A DNA stretch of 64,000 bases from Candidatus Omnitrophica bacterium UBA6210 (GCA_002421805.1 DISM01000001.1:158902-222901), one strand, 5' to 3'. Positions 9,338 to 17,817 are shown, counted from the first letter of the stretch. Program-made: numbers and translations. The notes: generated from the letters alone by a model not told the origin.

Positions 9338-9471
9338 CCTCCTTGATTTTGCCTGTATTGAAGTATTTTCCCTACAAAATCAACCCCGAGCTTACGCAGA
9401 AAATTTATGCCGACTGGCCAGCTTCGCTGGCCGAGTCGTGGCATAAATTTTCAAGTGCTTAAGCGAAGGGT
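9338..9471 (-). promoter_or_regulatory. Structured leader element A upstream of kamA (repeat family)
   Basis: Read on the minus strand the order is: ACCC (9471-9468, pairs with GGGT at 9386-9383); GCTTA (pairs with TAAGC); a conserved loop GCACTTG; a 13-bp stem (9452-9440 with 9411-9399) capped by a second stem; TCTGCG; then TTGATTTTG (9383-9375) pairing with CAAAATCAA (9351-9343); then AAGGAGG (9344-9338). Copies at 34612-34740 and 42303-42429 keep the same order and also end in AAGGAGG. Either a cis-regulatory RNA or a palindromic repeat supplying a ribosome-binding site. Confidence 0.7.
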
Positions 9472-9484
9472 GAAAATGCATTCC

Positions 9485-9672
9485 TTAATTTTGCCTACAC
9501 CGAGATTTCTCTTTCTCGCAAAATTAGGCCCTCCGCTATGTGGAATGCGGAGGCCTACCCCTTCTGGATCAACTCCGCAGCCTGCGCAAGTTCATTTTGC
9601 GAGCGCCCTGGCCCGCCTCCGGCGAGGCCGAGGCGTTTGCGAGCAAAATGAACAAGCGTTTAGGCAAGGAGT
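9485..9672 (-). repeat. Structured element B, tandem to element A
   Basis: Second copy, 13 bp upstream of element A in the transcription direction. The outer pair is ACTCC/GGAGT (9672-9668 with 9576-9572), then GCCT/AGGC, the conserved CGCTTG loop, a long stem (9653-9643 with 9600-9590), and TAATTTTG/CAAAATTA (9526-9519 with 9493-9486). The inner hairpin is CGAGA-AAGAGAAA-TCTCG. An extra palindrome (about 9526-9554) is inserted between the two halves. The Shine-Dalgarno region is degenerate (AAGGAAT) and no gene starts directly after it. Confidence 0.65.
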
Positions 9673-9699
9673 CCATATCAACTCTCACGATCTCTCTTC

Positions 9700-10692
9700 T
9701 CATCTCCCTGTGCGCTCAAGAGCGGCATCGATGATTTCCAATATCAAGCCGTTAAATGTCATGCCCTCCGCCTGCGCGATAAGGGGAAACACGTCGGCGC
9801 TCGACAATGACGGCAAGGGGTTCAATTCAAGGACGTAGGGCCGGCCGGACTCATCCACGCGAAAATCCACGCGTCCGAAATCAAGGCAACCTACCGCCCG
9901 GTAAGCCCTGACGGCCATCTCACAAAGTTGGCGGCGCAGGGCCTCGCTCACTTTCGGCGGACAAACATAAACGATATCGTCGCCCTCGAGGCGACGCGAC
10001 GTATAAATCAAGTCTCCGGCTTCCAGCTGGCCGGTGATCTGGATCTGCACAGGGGCCAGGCCCCTGGGTTCCTTGTTGCCGATCACAAGGACTGTAAACT
10101 CCCCGCCGCGGATGAATTCTTCTACAAGCGCCGGCTGCCTGTAGAGCCGGGACATCTCCCCCACCTGCCGCGCCAAAGCCGCCTTGTCTGAAACGATGGA
10201 ATCCTCAGAAACCCCCTTGGATGAGCCTTCATGGTTCGGCTTGACAATAAAAGGGAATTTCATCGAATCCAGATTGTTGAAATCATAATGCTCGTCGGCC
10301 AGGAAAAATTTTGGCGTCGCCACGCCTTCGCTCAAAAAAACTTTTTTCGCCATTGCCTTGTCCAGGGTCAGCCCCATCGTCAGGCCGTCTGAACCCACAT
10401 AGGGGATCCCGAGGACATCGAGGATCACCGGCACCTGGGACTCGCGGTTCCTGTTGCCCAGGCCTTCGCAGATATTAAGGACAATATCGATACCCTCTAG
10501 TTCGCCGGCGCGGCTCAAAAGATTCCTGACATTGCCGATCCGGACGACCTTGTGCCCGCCGGATTCCAGGGCATCCACGACTTCCTGGATCGTGGCCTCG
10601 TGATCCAACTCGGCGAAGTGGTCCGACGGCACTCCTGCCGCCGCAGGATGGTCGCTCTTCAGATCATATGTAAAACCTATCGTCTTGCCCAT
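9700..10692 (-). CDS. D-alanine--D-alanine ligase-like ATP-grasp enzyme
   Basis: A 330-residue ATP-grasp protein of the Ddl superfamily. Family landmarks are LDKAMAKKVF, FPFIVKPNHEGSSKGV (ATP-binding lysine and serine-rich loop), VEEFIRGGEFTV and GCLDFGRVDFR. Two signatures deviate. The HGxxGEDG-like segment of true Ddl is replaced by EGLGNRNRESQVP, and the ELNTxPG motif reads ELNPLPSLSSADV. It may therefore ligate something other than two D-alanines. It is followed by two structured elements and then kamA, so a beta-lysine or amino-acid ligase linked to kamA is conceivable but unproven. A terminator at 10721-10757 separates it from the ABC genes. Confidence 0.75.
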   Translation of the reverse strand: MGKTIGFTYDLKSDHPAAAGVPSDHFAELDHEATIQEVVDALESGGHKVVRIGNVRNLLSRAGELEGIDIVLNICEGLGNRNRESQVPVILDVLGIPYVGSDGLTMGLTLDKAMAKKVFLSEGVATPKFFLADEHYDFNNLDSMKFPFIVKPNHEGSSKGVSEDSIVSDKAALARQVGEMSRLYRQPALVEEFIRGGEFTVLVIGNKEPRGLAPVQIQITGQLEAGDLIYTSRRLEGDDIVYVCPPKVSEALRRQLCEMAVRAYRAVGCLDFGRVDFRVDESGRPYVLELNPLPSLSSADVFPLIAQAEGMTFNGLILEIIDAALERTGR

Positions 10693-10720
10693 CGATCCTC
10701 TGGCCCTTGTGCAGGGGCCG

Positions 10721-10757
10721 AAAAATAAAAAAAGGGACCCCGCTTTCGAGAGTCCCT
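10721..10757 (-). terminator. Rho-independent terminator after the ABC-2 genes
   Basis: On the minus strand AGGGAC (10757-10752) pairs with GTCCCT (10738-10733), followed by a T-rich tract with one A (10733-10721). It lies about 205 bp after the permease stop. The 270 bp from 10693 to 10962 otherwise hold a GGCCCT/AGGGGCC hairpin near 10701-10719 and AT-rich sequence without a gene. Confidence 0.75.
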
Positions 10758-10962
10758 CAACACATTAACTTTTTGATTTGAATCTCCTTTTGATATTTTA
10801 AAATTTAACTCTAATCAAAAATTATCATAATAAATTCGCATTGTCAAGATTTTTCGGTCGCATATGCCGGTTACCGGCACCCTTTTTTCCGTCGGAGAAA
10901 AAAATTTTTATATTTGAGGGCGAAAATATCCCTCAGAATAAAACAATTCGCGAAAATTTTCC

Positions 10963-11772
10963 CTAAAATTGGCTGCGCCGCTCGAATGTCGAGCAAGAGA
11001 ACAGGCCGAGCACGGCGATCAACAGGAAGGACTGGAGGATATAGAACCCCGAGGAAATATCCAGGTGGAAAAACCGGAGCTCTTTCATGGAAATACCCAG
11101 GAGGGCATTGATCTGCGGCAGGGCGTTGAGGCCCAAGCGCGCCGCCTTTTCAAAAAAGACAGGCCAGCCCAGGCGCGCGAAGACCAGGCGCGCGGATGAA
11201 ACGCCGAAACCGGCGATGACGACAAAAATGGTCAAGACGCCGGCCATCATATTGGGCATCAGGGAATAGAAAAAGACGACGAGGCTGACATAAAGGATCC
11301 CCAGCAGGGCAGCGACGGACAATCCGCTCCAGACGAACGGCAACAACATCCTCTCGTGGGACAGGACGACCAGCCAGACGCCCATCGTCATGAGAAACCA
11401 GTTGATCAGGATCATCTGGTAAAGGCCAAGAAGAACGCCGGCCATGATCTGCCATCGCCTCACAGGCCGCGACAGAAGCAGGACAAGCCTTTCGAACGCC
11501 AGGTAACTCTGCATGGTGTTGAGCGAGACAAAAACGGCGATCAACAGGACAAAAATATGGATGGCGACAAAGCCGATCTGCAAAGACGAGGTGAGGGCGG
11601 GCTGATTGTCAAAAACCTTTGGGTCGGCCACCATGTAGGGAACATTGGCCATCAGGATAAAGAGAAAAGATAACAGAAGAAAACCATACATCATCTTTTC
11701 ACGCACGGCGGCACGGTAAACGTCGCCGGCGATCAAACGGACCTGCCAGAAAAAAAGCAGCGGGCCTTTCAT
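10963..11772 (-). CDS. ABC-2 type transporter permease
   Basis: A 269-residue integral membrane protein with about six hydrophobic segments and a charged N-terminus (RLIAGDVYRAAVREK), typical of ABC-2 permeases that work with a single ATPase. Its start overlaps the end of the ATPase gene by 4 bp, which fits a two-gene exporter. The substrate is not indicated; antibiotic, lipid-linked or envelope material are the usual possibilities for the family. Confidence 0.85.
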   Translation of the reverse strand: MKGPLLFFWQVRLIAGDVYRAAVREKMMYGFLLLSFLFILMANVPYMVADPKVFDNQPALTSSLQIGFVAIHIFVLLIAVFVSLNTMQSYLAFERLVLLLSRPVRRWQIMAGVLLGLYQMILINWFLMTMGVWLVVLSHERMLLPFVWSGLSVAALLGILYVSLVVFFYSLMPNMMAGVLTIFVVIAGFGVSSARLVFARLGWPVFFEKAARLGLNALPQINALLGISMKELRFFHLDISSGFYILQSFLLIAVLGLFSCSTFERRSQF

Positions 11773-12530
11773 GCGCCCCCCTTGACCAGTTGTAAAAAAA
11801 CAGTCTCCAGACCGCCCTCGGCCGCGAAATCCTGCGCCGGCGCGACCCTCAGGAGACGGCCGCGGGCAATGACGGCGACGCGATCGGAAAGCCTCTCGAT
11901 CAGCGGCAATGTATGGGACGATAAAAAGACGGTCTTGCCTTTCTTCTTGAGCATGCCGACGATATCCCGGAAGCGCTCGACGGCCAGAGGGTCCAGATAA
12001 ACGGTAGGCTCGTCAAAAAAGACCAGGTCGGGATCGTGGACAAGGGCCAGCACCAGGTCCAGGAGGCGCCGCTGCCCCATCGAGAGGCTGCGCACGAACG
12101 TGGCGCGTTCCCGCAAAACAAAACCGATCATCTCGAACATGCGGGAGATGCGCTCCCGGACGGTCGTGCCCGGCAAGCCGTAGAGACGCGCGAAAAAAGA
12201 CAAGAGTTCGGTCATCGTCATGTCTCCCGGAAGATAGGTGCTTTCCGGAACATAGCCGATACGGTGCAGAGGCCAGATCTGGCCGCAGCGAAAAGATCTT
12301 CCGAAAATCTCGATGGCGCCGGCCGATGGACGCGAGATCCCCGCCAGCATATGCAAGGTTGTCGTCTTGCCGGCGCCGTTAGGGCCCAAAAAGCCGAAGA
12401 CCTCGCCCCGGCGGACTTCCATGTCCAGATCGACAACGGCCGGGATCGTTTTTTGGAAGAACACCGGCCCGCTCTTATACTCTTTAAAGAGGCCCTGCGT
12501 TTTTAAGACGACGTTTTCTTCTGAGGCCAT
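11769..12530 (-). CDS. ABC transporter ATP-binding protein
   Basis: Energises the neighbouring permease. In the 253-residue form starting at 12530 the Walker A loop GPNGAGKT is at residues 49-56, followed by the signature LSMGQ and Walker B DLVFFDEPT, then an HTLP switch. I chose 12530 because MASEENVVLK has AAAGAG at good spacing and matches normal ABC N-termini. An upstream ATG at 12560 would add ten residues. The gene overlaps the HAD gene stop by 28 bp and the permease by 4 bp, so the three are probably co-transcribed. Confidence 0.9.
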   Translation of the reverse strand: MASEENVVLKTQGLFKEYKSGPVFFQKTIPAVVDLDMEVRRGEVFGFLGPNGAGKTTTLHMLAGISRPSAGAIEIFGRSFRCGQIWPLHRIGYVPESTYLPGDMTMTELLSFFARLYGLPGTTVRERISRMFEMIGFVLRERATFVRSLSMGQRRLLDLVLALVHDPDLVFFDEPTVYLDPLAVERFRDIVGMLKKKGKTVFLSSHTLPLIERLSDRVAVIARGRLLRVAPAQDFAAEGGLETVFLQLVKGGA

Positions 12531-13141
12531 ATGCCCATCTCTTTGAGTTCTTGCCGGCACGCCGCAACACCCCTGAAAACGACTGAGGGGATCCCCATCT
12601 GTCTTGCGGCGGCGACAAGGTCTTCCCTGTCATCGATATAGAGACATTGCGAGGCATGGAAGCCCGACGCCCGGATCGCCCGCTCGTAGATCTCCTGATG
12701 GGGCTTGCGGCGGCCGATCTCGTAAGACAGGAAGATATCGTCGAAGACGGCGATGTGATCGGAAAAATTCTTTTGGATGAAAGCGTAGTGCATCTCATTG
12801 ATGTTGGAGACCAAGTACAAGCGGAAATCTTTCTTTAACTCCTTGAGCCACGCCAGCATCTCCCCCGAATCGAAGAAGATATCGCTCCAGGCGGCGCAAA
12901 AATCCTCGTACCCCAGGCCGCGGACCGCCAGCGCATCGGTCACGTGCTTAAAAAAATCCGAAGAGGAGATACGGCCCTCCTCATAATCTTTGGTAAAAGG
13001 GGAGTCAAAAAAAAGCTGGTAGATCTCGTCGAAGGATTTGTCGCAATGAGGCTGGATGCGGCGCACAGCGATGCGGTGGTCAAAATGCAAGAGCACATTC
13101 CCCAGGTCACACAGGATCACTTTCACGGCGGCCGTCGTCAT
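12503..13141 (-). CDS. HAD-superfamily hydrolase (YihX-like)
   Basis: A 212-residue haloacid-dehalogenase-like protein, probably a small-molecule phosphatase. Motif I is CDLGNVLL with Asp12; Asn stands where most HAD phosphatases have the second Asp (DxDx), as in the YihX/epoxide-hydrolase-like branch. Motif II is LVSN, motif III the lysine in GRRKPHQEIYERA, and motif IV YIDDREDLVAAA. The substrate cannot be deduced. It overlaps the ABC ATPase and starts 37 bp after the PAC2 gene. Confidence 0.87.
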   Translation of the reverse strand: MTTAAVKVILCDLGNVLLHFDHRIAVRRIQPHCDKSFDEIYQLFFDSPFTKDYEEGRISSSDFFKHVTDALAVRGLGYEDFCAAWSDIFFDSGEMLAWLKELKKDFRLYLVSNINEMHYAFIQKNFSDHIAVFDDIFLSYEIGRRKPHQEIYERAIRASGFHASQCLYIDDREDLVAAARQMGIPSVVFRGVAACRQELKEMGIWPQKKTSS

Positions 13142-13178
13142 GGAATCGCCTTAAAGCCCTGCTCTGTGGTATCGCGGG

Positions 13179-14147
13179 CTAATTGTTCTTTTTGAGGGGC
13201 TTTTTGAACAGATCGAGAAACCTGTCTTCGTACTGCTCGTACACATTCCACTTATCCAGCTCTTTTTTGAGCTCGATCGCGCGGGAGAGGTCCCTCTTGG
13301 CCATCTTGAAAAGTTCATCGATCCTTTTGGCGGCCGACTCCGGCAGGCTCGCGGATTCCGCCAGCCCTCTCTTGATGATATCGATCTCTTTCTGATCGAT
13401 CGGTTTTTCTTCTTCCGGGGGATTCTTCAGATACTCGATCAGGTGCTCGATCTCCTGGTTGATCTGGTCGGCGTGTTTTTGCAGCTCAACAAGGTCCACG
13501 GAAAGCTTCAAATAGCGCGCCAGGACCTCCAGGACCATCTTGGAAGCCAGGGGATTCTCGATCTGGATGGTGTAGAGGGGGATCTCACCCAAAAGACAGA
13601 CTCCGTCGAGCCCCCGCTCTTTGGCGACGCCCAGGATCAGGCCGTTCAAACCGCTGATCTGCCCCGAAGGCATGCTCTTGACATTGGCTTTCTCGAACTG
13701 GTCCAGGATCTCTTTCTTGGTGGCAACGGCATACACCTCGGGCATCTGCGTATGCTCGATCGGCAAAGGCATGGCCGCGAAGGTATAGACGGTCTTGACC
13801 TTCATCGAAACGATGAAATCGACGATCTCGGAGGCGTATTCATACCCTTTTTCGATGAACGGCTGGGCATCGCTGATAAAAATGATGATATCGGAAGTCC
13901 CGGCCGGGTTGCGGTAGAAATAAAAACGGCCGACAGGATGCTGAGGGATATCGATCAGATTGTTGTCGATCCAGACGCCTGAAGGATGGAAATATTCGCA
14001 AGACTCCAGGGTCGCAAACTCCTGGGCGGCCAGCTTGTCCTTAAGATAGGCCGCGGCCTTCAGGGCGACGTCCCCCATGCCGGGCCAGGCCGCGATCAAA
14101 ACCGGATTCTTCAGGCGGATGCGTTTTTTAACGGTAATGGACTTCAT
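13179..14147 (-). CDS. PAC2-family protein
   Basis: A 322-residue protein whose first ~215 residues match the PAC2 (proteasome assembly chaperone 2) fold: AAWPGMGDVALKAAAYL near the start, then PIEHTQMPEVYAVAT, GQISGLNGLILGVA and CLLGEIPLY. The last ~100 residues are charged and helical, probably coiled coil. PAC2 proteins assist proteasome assembly in eukaryotes and occur widely in archaea and some bacteria with unknown function. No proteasome gene is visible in the window. Stand-alone promoter not identified. Confidence 0.85.
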   Translation of the reverse strand: MKSITVKKRIRLKNPVLIAAWPGMGDVALKAAAYLKDKLAAQEFATLESCEYFHPSGVWIDNNLIDIPQHPVGRFYFYRNPAGTSDIIIFISDAQPFIEKGYEYASEIVDFIVSMKVKTVYTFAAMPLPIEHTQMPEVYAVATKKEILDQFEKANVKSMPSGQISGLNGLILGVAKERGLDGVCLLGEIPLYTIQIENPLASKMVLEVLARYLKLSVDLVELQKHADQINQEIEHLIEYLKNPPEEEKPIDQKEIDIIKRGLAESASLPESAAKRIDELFKMAKRDLSRAIELKKELDKWNVYEQYEDRFLDLFKKPLKKNN

Positions 14148-14195
14148 GACGGAAGTTTATTCTATCCCTTTTTGAAAAACAGTTCAATAGAAGAA

Positions 14196-15341
14196 TTACT
14201 TACCTGCCGTCGACGAAAAGCCGGCGTCGAAGATCCTGATGAAACGCTCCAGGACGCGCGCGCCGCGCTCAAGGTCGGCAATCCTGACAAATTCATCCGT
14301 CGCATGGGCGCAGCCGCTCGCCCCCCAGCCGGTGGCCACCGCCGGGATGTTCTTGCGCTTGAAGAACGTAATGACGGTCGCTCCTTCGCTCCCCGTGACC
14401 CGGGAAGGCGCGATCCCCCTGGCGGCCGCTTTCAGCCCGCGCACGAGCGGATGACGGCAGGAAATCTCATAAGGCTGCTGGATATCATTGACCACCAGCC
14501 TGAAAGGAATACCGGTCCTGCGGAACTTTGTTTTGATCGCGCCCAAGATCTTTGCGGCATCCATCCTCGGCAAAAAACGCAGGTCCACCTCAAAAATACA
14601 CCAGTCCGCGACCATGTTCACCTTGTCCCCGCCGCGGATCGTGCCGATATTGACGGTCGGGGGTGCCAGAAGCGCGTGCGGCCTGGAAACGAACTTCATC
14701 TGTTTAAGCGCTGCGATGAGCGTCAGGGCGCGGTCAATGGCATTGACACCCCTGTGCGGGTAAGCGCCATGAGCCTTGCGGCCCGGGACCTCGACCTTAA
14801 AATGGATCAACCCCTTCTGCGCGGTGACGATATTGAACGCGTCGGCATCAAGGATCAGGGCGCAATCGGGCCTCATACGGCTTTTTTCCAGCCACGGCAC
14901 GAGACCCTTGGCAGACCCCGTTTCTTCGTCGGCGGTCGCAAGAAAAATCCAATCCCCATTCAAATGCGCGCCGTCTTCCCCGAGGCTATGCAAAACCTCT
15001 AAGGCCACAGCCAAGTTCCCCTTGCAATCCGTTGCGCCGCGGCCGTAAACCCTGCCTGCCTCCAGTTCCCCGGAAAAAGGCCCGTGAGCCCACCCGCTTC
15101 CCGCCGGCACCGTGTCCAAATGGGGCGACAAAAGGACGGAATATTTTTTCTCGCGTCCCTTGAGGACCGCCATCACATTGTCGCGGCGCGGCGCATACGC
15201 CGCAATGCCTGGCTTGAGGCCGGCCCGGCGCAGTTGCCCGGCCACGAAAGCGGCGACAGCCCGCTCGTCGCCGGGCGGATTCTCGGAATTGATCCTCACC
15301 AGTTGTTGTATCAACCTTGTCAAACGTGTTTTATTGATCAT
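14196..15341 (-). CDS. M20-family metallopeptidase / deacylase (ArgE/DapE-like)
   Basis: A 381-residue zinc hydrolase of the ArgE/DapE/CPG2 group. Metal and catalytic residues seen are His74 and Asp76 in SPHLDTVPAG, Asp105 in GRGATDCKG, and Glu139-Glu140 in ADEETGS; the C-terminal metal histidine is in GCAHATDEF. The lid domain has KAHGAYPHRGVNAID. ArgE, DapE or a dipeptidase are all possible, and nothing nearby selects one. It is separated from era by a short spacer with 7-bp repeat words. Confidence 0.85.
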   Translation of the reverse strand: MINKTRLTRLIQQLVRINSENPPGDERAVAAFVAGQLRRAGLKPGIAAYAPRRDNVMAVLKGREKKYSVLLSPHLDTVPAGSGWAHGPFSGELEAGRVYGRGATDCKGNLAVALEVLHSLGEDGAHLNGDWIFLATADEETGSAKGLVPWLEKSRMRPDCALILDADAFNIVTAQKGLIHFKVEVPGRKAHGAYPHRGVNAIDRALTLIAALKQMKFVSRPHALLAPPTVNIGTIRGGDKVNMVADWCIFEVDLRFLPRMDAAKILGAIKTKFRRTGIPFRLVVNDIQQPYEISCRHPLVRGLKAAARGIAPSRVTGSEGATVITFFKRKNIPAVATGWGASGCAHATDEFVRIADLERGARVLERFIRIFDAGFSSTAGK

Positions 15342-15357
15342 CTCTCTATGGCCCTGT

Positions 15358-15385
15358 GGCTTATCGCTTACGACTTACAGCTATG
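15358..15385. repeat. Degenerate 7-bp tandem words
   Basis: Four consecutive 7-mers (GGCTTAT, CGCTTAC, GACTTAC, AGCTATG) fill the gap between era and the M20 gene. The same word family, in the opposite orientation, occurs at 24311-24370. Confidence 0.6.
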
Positions 15386-15388
15386 GTT

Positions 15389-16291
15389 TTACGCAAGATA
15401 CCCTATCTTCTTGAGGAGATCTTTGTCCTCTTTCCATTTATTCTCGCATTTCACCCACAGGTCAAGGAAAAACTTTCTCCCGTAGATCTGCTGCAGTTCC
15501 TTGCGGGCGCTCTCGCCGGCCTTTTTCAACACGGCCCCTGCCTTACCGATGACGATCGCCTTTTGCGTCTCCCGCTCGACGAAGATCGCGGCCTTCACAT
15601 AGGTGAGCCGCTCGCTTTTGTCCGCGATCTCCTCGGCATAGACGGCGACAGAGAATGGAAGCTCTTCTTTCAGGACAAAAAGAAGTTTTTCGCGGATAAT
15701 ATCCTGGATCGTCCATTGGCGCGGAAAATCCGTCAGGATATCCGCCGGATAAAGGGCCTCGCCCTCCGGCAGGCGCGCAAAGATCTCATCCACCAGCTTA
15801 TCGACATTCGTCCCCTTCAGGGCCGAAACAGGCACAGGCATCACGCGGTCTGTCGCTTCGCTCAGGGGCCGGCCCAGGGCCTTTTCCCATGCCGCGACGT
15901 ATTCGGAGATATACTGCACAGACATATCCACCTTATTCAATCCCAGGACCACCGGGGCGCGCGCCGCACAAAGCCTCTGGATGGTCATGGCCTCCTCGTC
16001 TCCGACATGCCTGGAGACATCGACCAGATGCAACAAGACGTCCGCCCCCTCAACAGAATCGTTCACCAGGCTGATCATGGCGCGGTCCAGGGCATGGCGG
16101 CTGGTGTGGAGGCCGGGCGTGTCGCAAAAGACGATCTGCCCCCGGACATCGTTAAAAACGGCCCGGATCTGGTGCCGTGTCGTTTGCGGCACAGGTGAGA
16201 CAATAGCCACTTTTTCGCCCGCGAGATGATTAAGCAGGGTCGATTTACCGACGTTCGGACGGCCGATGATCGCAACGATACCGGACTTCAT
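15389..16291 (-). CDS. era: GTPase Era
   Basis: Essential GTPase that binds the 3' end of 16S rRNA during 30S maturation. In the 300-residue protein the P-loop is GRPNVGKS (10-17), followed by DTPGLH (G3) and GLNKVD (G4), and the C-terminal KH domain includes AIVIGKAGAVLKKAGESAR. Length and motif order are standard. Its start overlaps the preceding glycosyltransferase-like gene by 4 bp (ATGA), so they share a transcript. Confidence 0.96.
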   Translation of the reverse strand: MKSGIVAIIGRPNVGKSTLLNHLAGEKVAIVSPVPQTTRHQIRAVFNDVRGQIVFCDTPGLHTSRHALDRAMISLVNDSVEGADVLLHLVDVSRHVGDEEAMTIQRLCAARAPVVLGLNKVDMSVQYISEYVAAWEKALGRPLSEATDRVMPVPVSALKGTNVDKLVDEIFARLPEGEALYPADILTDFPRQWTIQDIIREKLLFVLKEELPFSVAVYAEEIADKSERLTYVKAAIFVERETQKAIVIGKAGAVLKKAGESARKELQQIYGRKFFLDLWVKCENKWKEDKDLLKKIGYLA

Positions 16292-17817
16292 GGATGCGCC
16301 GCCCTTTTGGTTGCGGTTTTCTTTTCTGCCAGCTCATAAAGATATTCTTTGAATAAGACCTGGTTCAGCAAGGCGTGGTGCCAATCCTCGTTGGTCTTGT
16401 AGCCGATCGTCCTGACGCGGTAATATCCCGCCAGGGCTCTCCTGAAGGCCCGGCATTCGTCGTAGGCAAAGCTGGAATTGATCAAAAAGACGCGGCGGCC
16501 CGACGACAACACAGGGTCGATCTTTTCGCGGAAAAACGCTTTTAACTCACCCGGGTCGCATGTCACGGGCCTGACGATGACCTCGCGGTCCGTATAGAAC
16601 TGAAGAAAGATCGCCTCGTCCACGGCGATGACGGCGCTGTCCGCGGGGACCGTGGCGGCGACCCAGCGCGCGAAATCCACCTGCAGGGCATGCCGATGAC
16701 GGAACTCCAACGCCGGCATGTCGCGCCAGAGCCCCGCCAAAAGAAGCCAGGCAAAGATCGCAAGAGCACCGTATACGGCCGGCCGATGCCGGTAGGACCC
16801 GAGAAAATAACCCTGGGCGGCGATCAGCGGCAGCCAGCCGATCACCAGATAACGCATGCCGCTGGAAGAAATGTTCCCGTAAAATAACTGGAAGACACAG
16901 AACCATACCAGGAGGAACACCAGCTCTTTCAGGCGCCTGTGGATATAGAGGAACCCGATCCCGCAGATAGCCACGATCACGCCTTCGGGCCGGAAGGCAT
17001 CCACAAGCCAGATCATGGATTTACGAAGCATGAACGATACGGGGCCCAGGAAGCTGGCCTGCCGGCTGGTCGAGAGGACATCCTGGAACTGGCTGAAGCC
17101 TTTCTGCATGAGCATCGGCAGATAATACATGAGGACCACGCATACGGAGAGCCCCGCAAAGACGCAGATATCCTTGAACCTGCCCTGGACAGGAGAGCCG
17201 TAGCGCGCCAGAAGATACACGAGCGGAACAAGCGCCAGGAAATCCGAGAGACGCGCCGCCCCGCAAAACCCCAGGAAAGCGATGGCATAGAAAAAACATA
17301 TCCGTCGGTTGTCCTTGAGATAAGAGACGAGAAAATATGCGCTCGTCACGGCAAAAAATATGCTCAGCGTCAGGCTTTTGCCGAATGCGGAGATGGCAAT
17401 GTGGGCGCCGAAACCAGCCAACAGGACGCTGGCAAAAAAAGCCCTGCGTGTATCGAACAATTTTTCTACGAGGAAGAAGAACGCCACGACGCCAGCCGCG
17501 CCGAAAACAACGCTCATCATGTTGACACACAAGACCGGGTCTGTCACGCCGAAGAGGCGCATGAAAAAGATAAAAACGGCACCGATGACAACGGTCAGGG
17601 GGTATCCGGAGCCGTGTTCGTAATGAAGCATGTGTGTCGCCAGCGTCTTTTGCGCAGCGTTCACCAGATCGAGGGTGTCGTAATGGAACGGCCCTTTGCT
17701 GATGAGCATCAGGCGCACAAGCAAGGCAAGACCGAAAAGCAAAACCAGAAAAGCCGTCCTGGAGGACAGGACAGAAACAGGAGATATCTTCATCAGGAAT
17801 GTTTTAATGTTTTTCAT
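16288..17817 (-). CDS. GT39-like membrane glycosyltransferase
   Basis: A 509-residue polytopic protein with about ten hydrophobic segments and a soluble C-terminal domain (about 370-509). After the first membrane segment comes HYDTLDLVNAAQ, which resembles the acidic first loop of GT-C/ArnT-like enzymes that take sugars from polyprenyl-phosphate carriers. HYEHGSGYPLTV follows. It would act at the cytoplasmic membrane on envelope glycans or proteins; acceptor unknown. It overlaps era by 4 bp and the HhH-GPD gene by 14 bp. Confidence 0.7.
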   Translation of the reverse strand: MKNIKTFLMKISPVSVLSSRTAFLVLLFGLALLVRLMLISKGPFHYDTLDLVNAAQKTLATHMLHYEHGSGYPLTVVIGAVFIFFMRLFGVTDPVLCVNMMSVVFGAAGVVAFFFLVEKLFDTRRAFFASVLLAGFGAHIAISAFGKSLTLSIFFAVTSAYFLVSYLKDNRRICFFYAIAFLGFCGAARLSDFLALVPLVYLLARYGSPVQGRFKDICVFAGLSVCVVLMYYLPMLMQKGFSQFQDVLSTSRQASFLGPVSFMLRKSMIWLVDAFRPEGVIVAICGIGFLYIHRRLKELVFLLVWFCVFQLFYGNISSSGMRYLVIGWLPLIAAQGYFLGSYRHRPAVYGALAIFAWLLLAGLWRDMPALEFRHRHALQVDFARWVAATVPADSAVIAVDEAIFLQFYTDREVIVRPVTCDPGELKAFFREKIDPVLSSGRRVFLINSSFAYDECRAFRRALAGYYRVRTIGYKTNEDWHHALLNQVLFKEYLYELAEKKTATKRAAHP

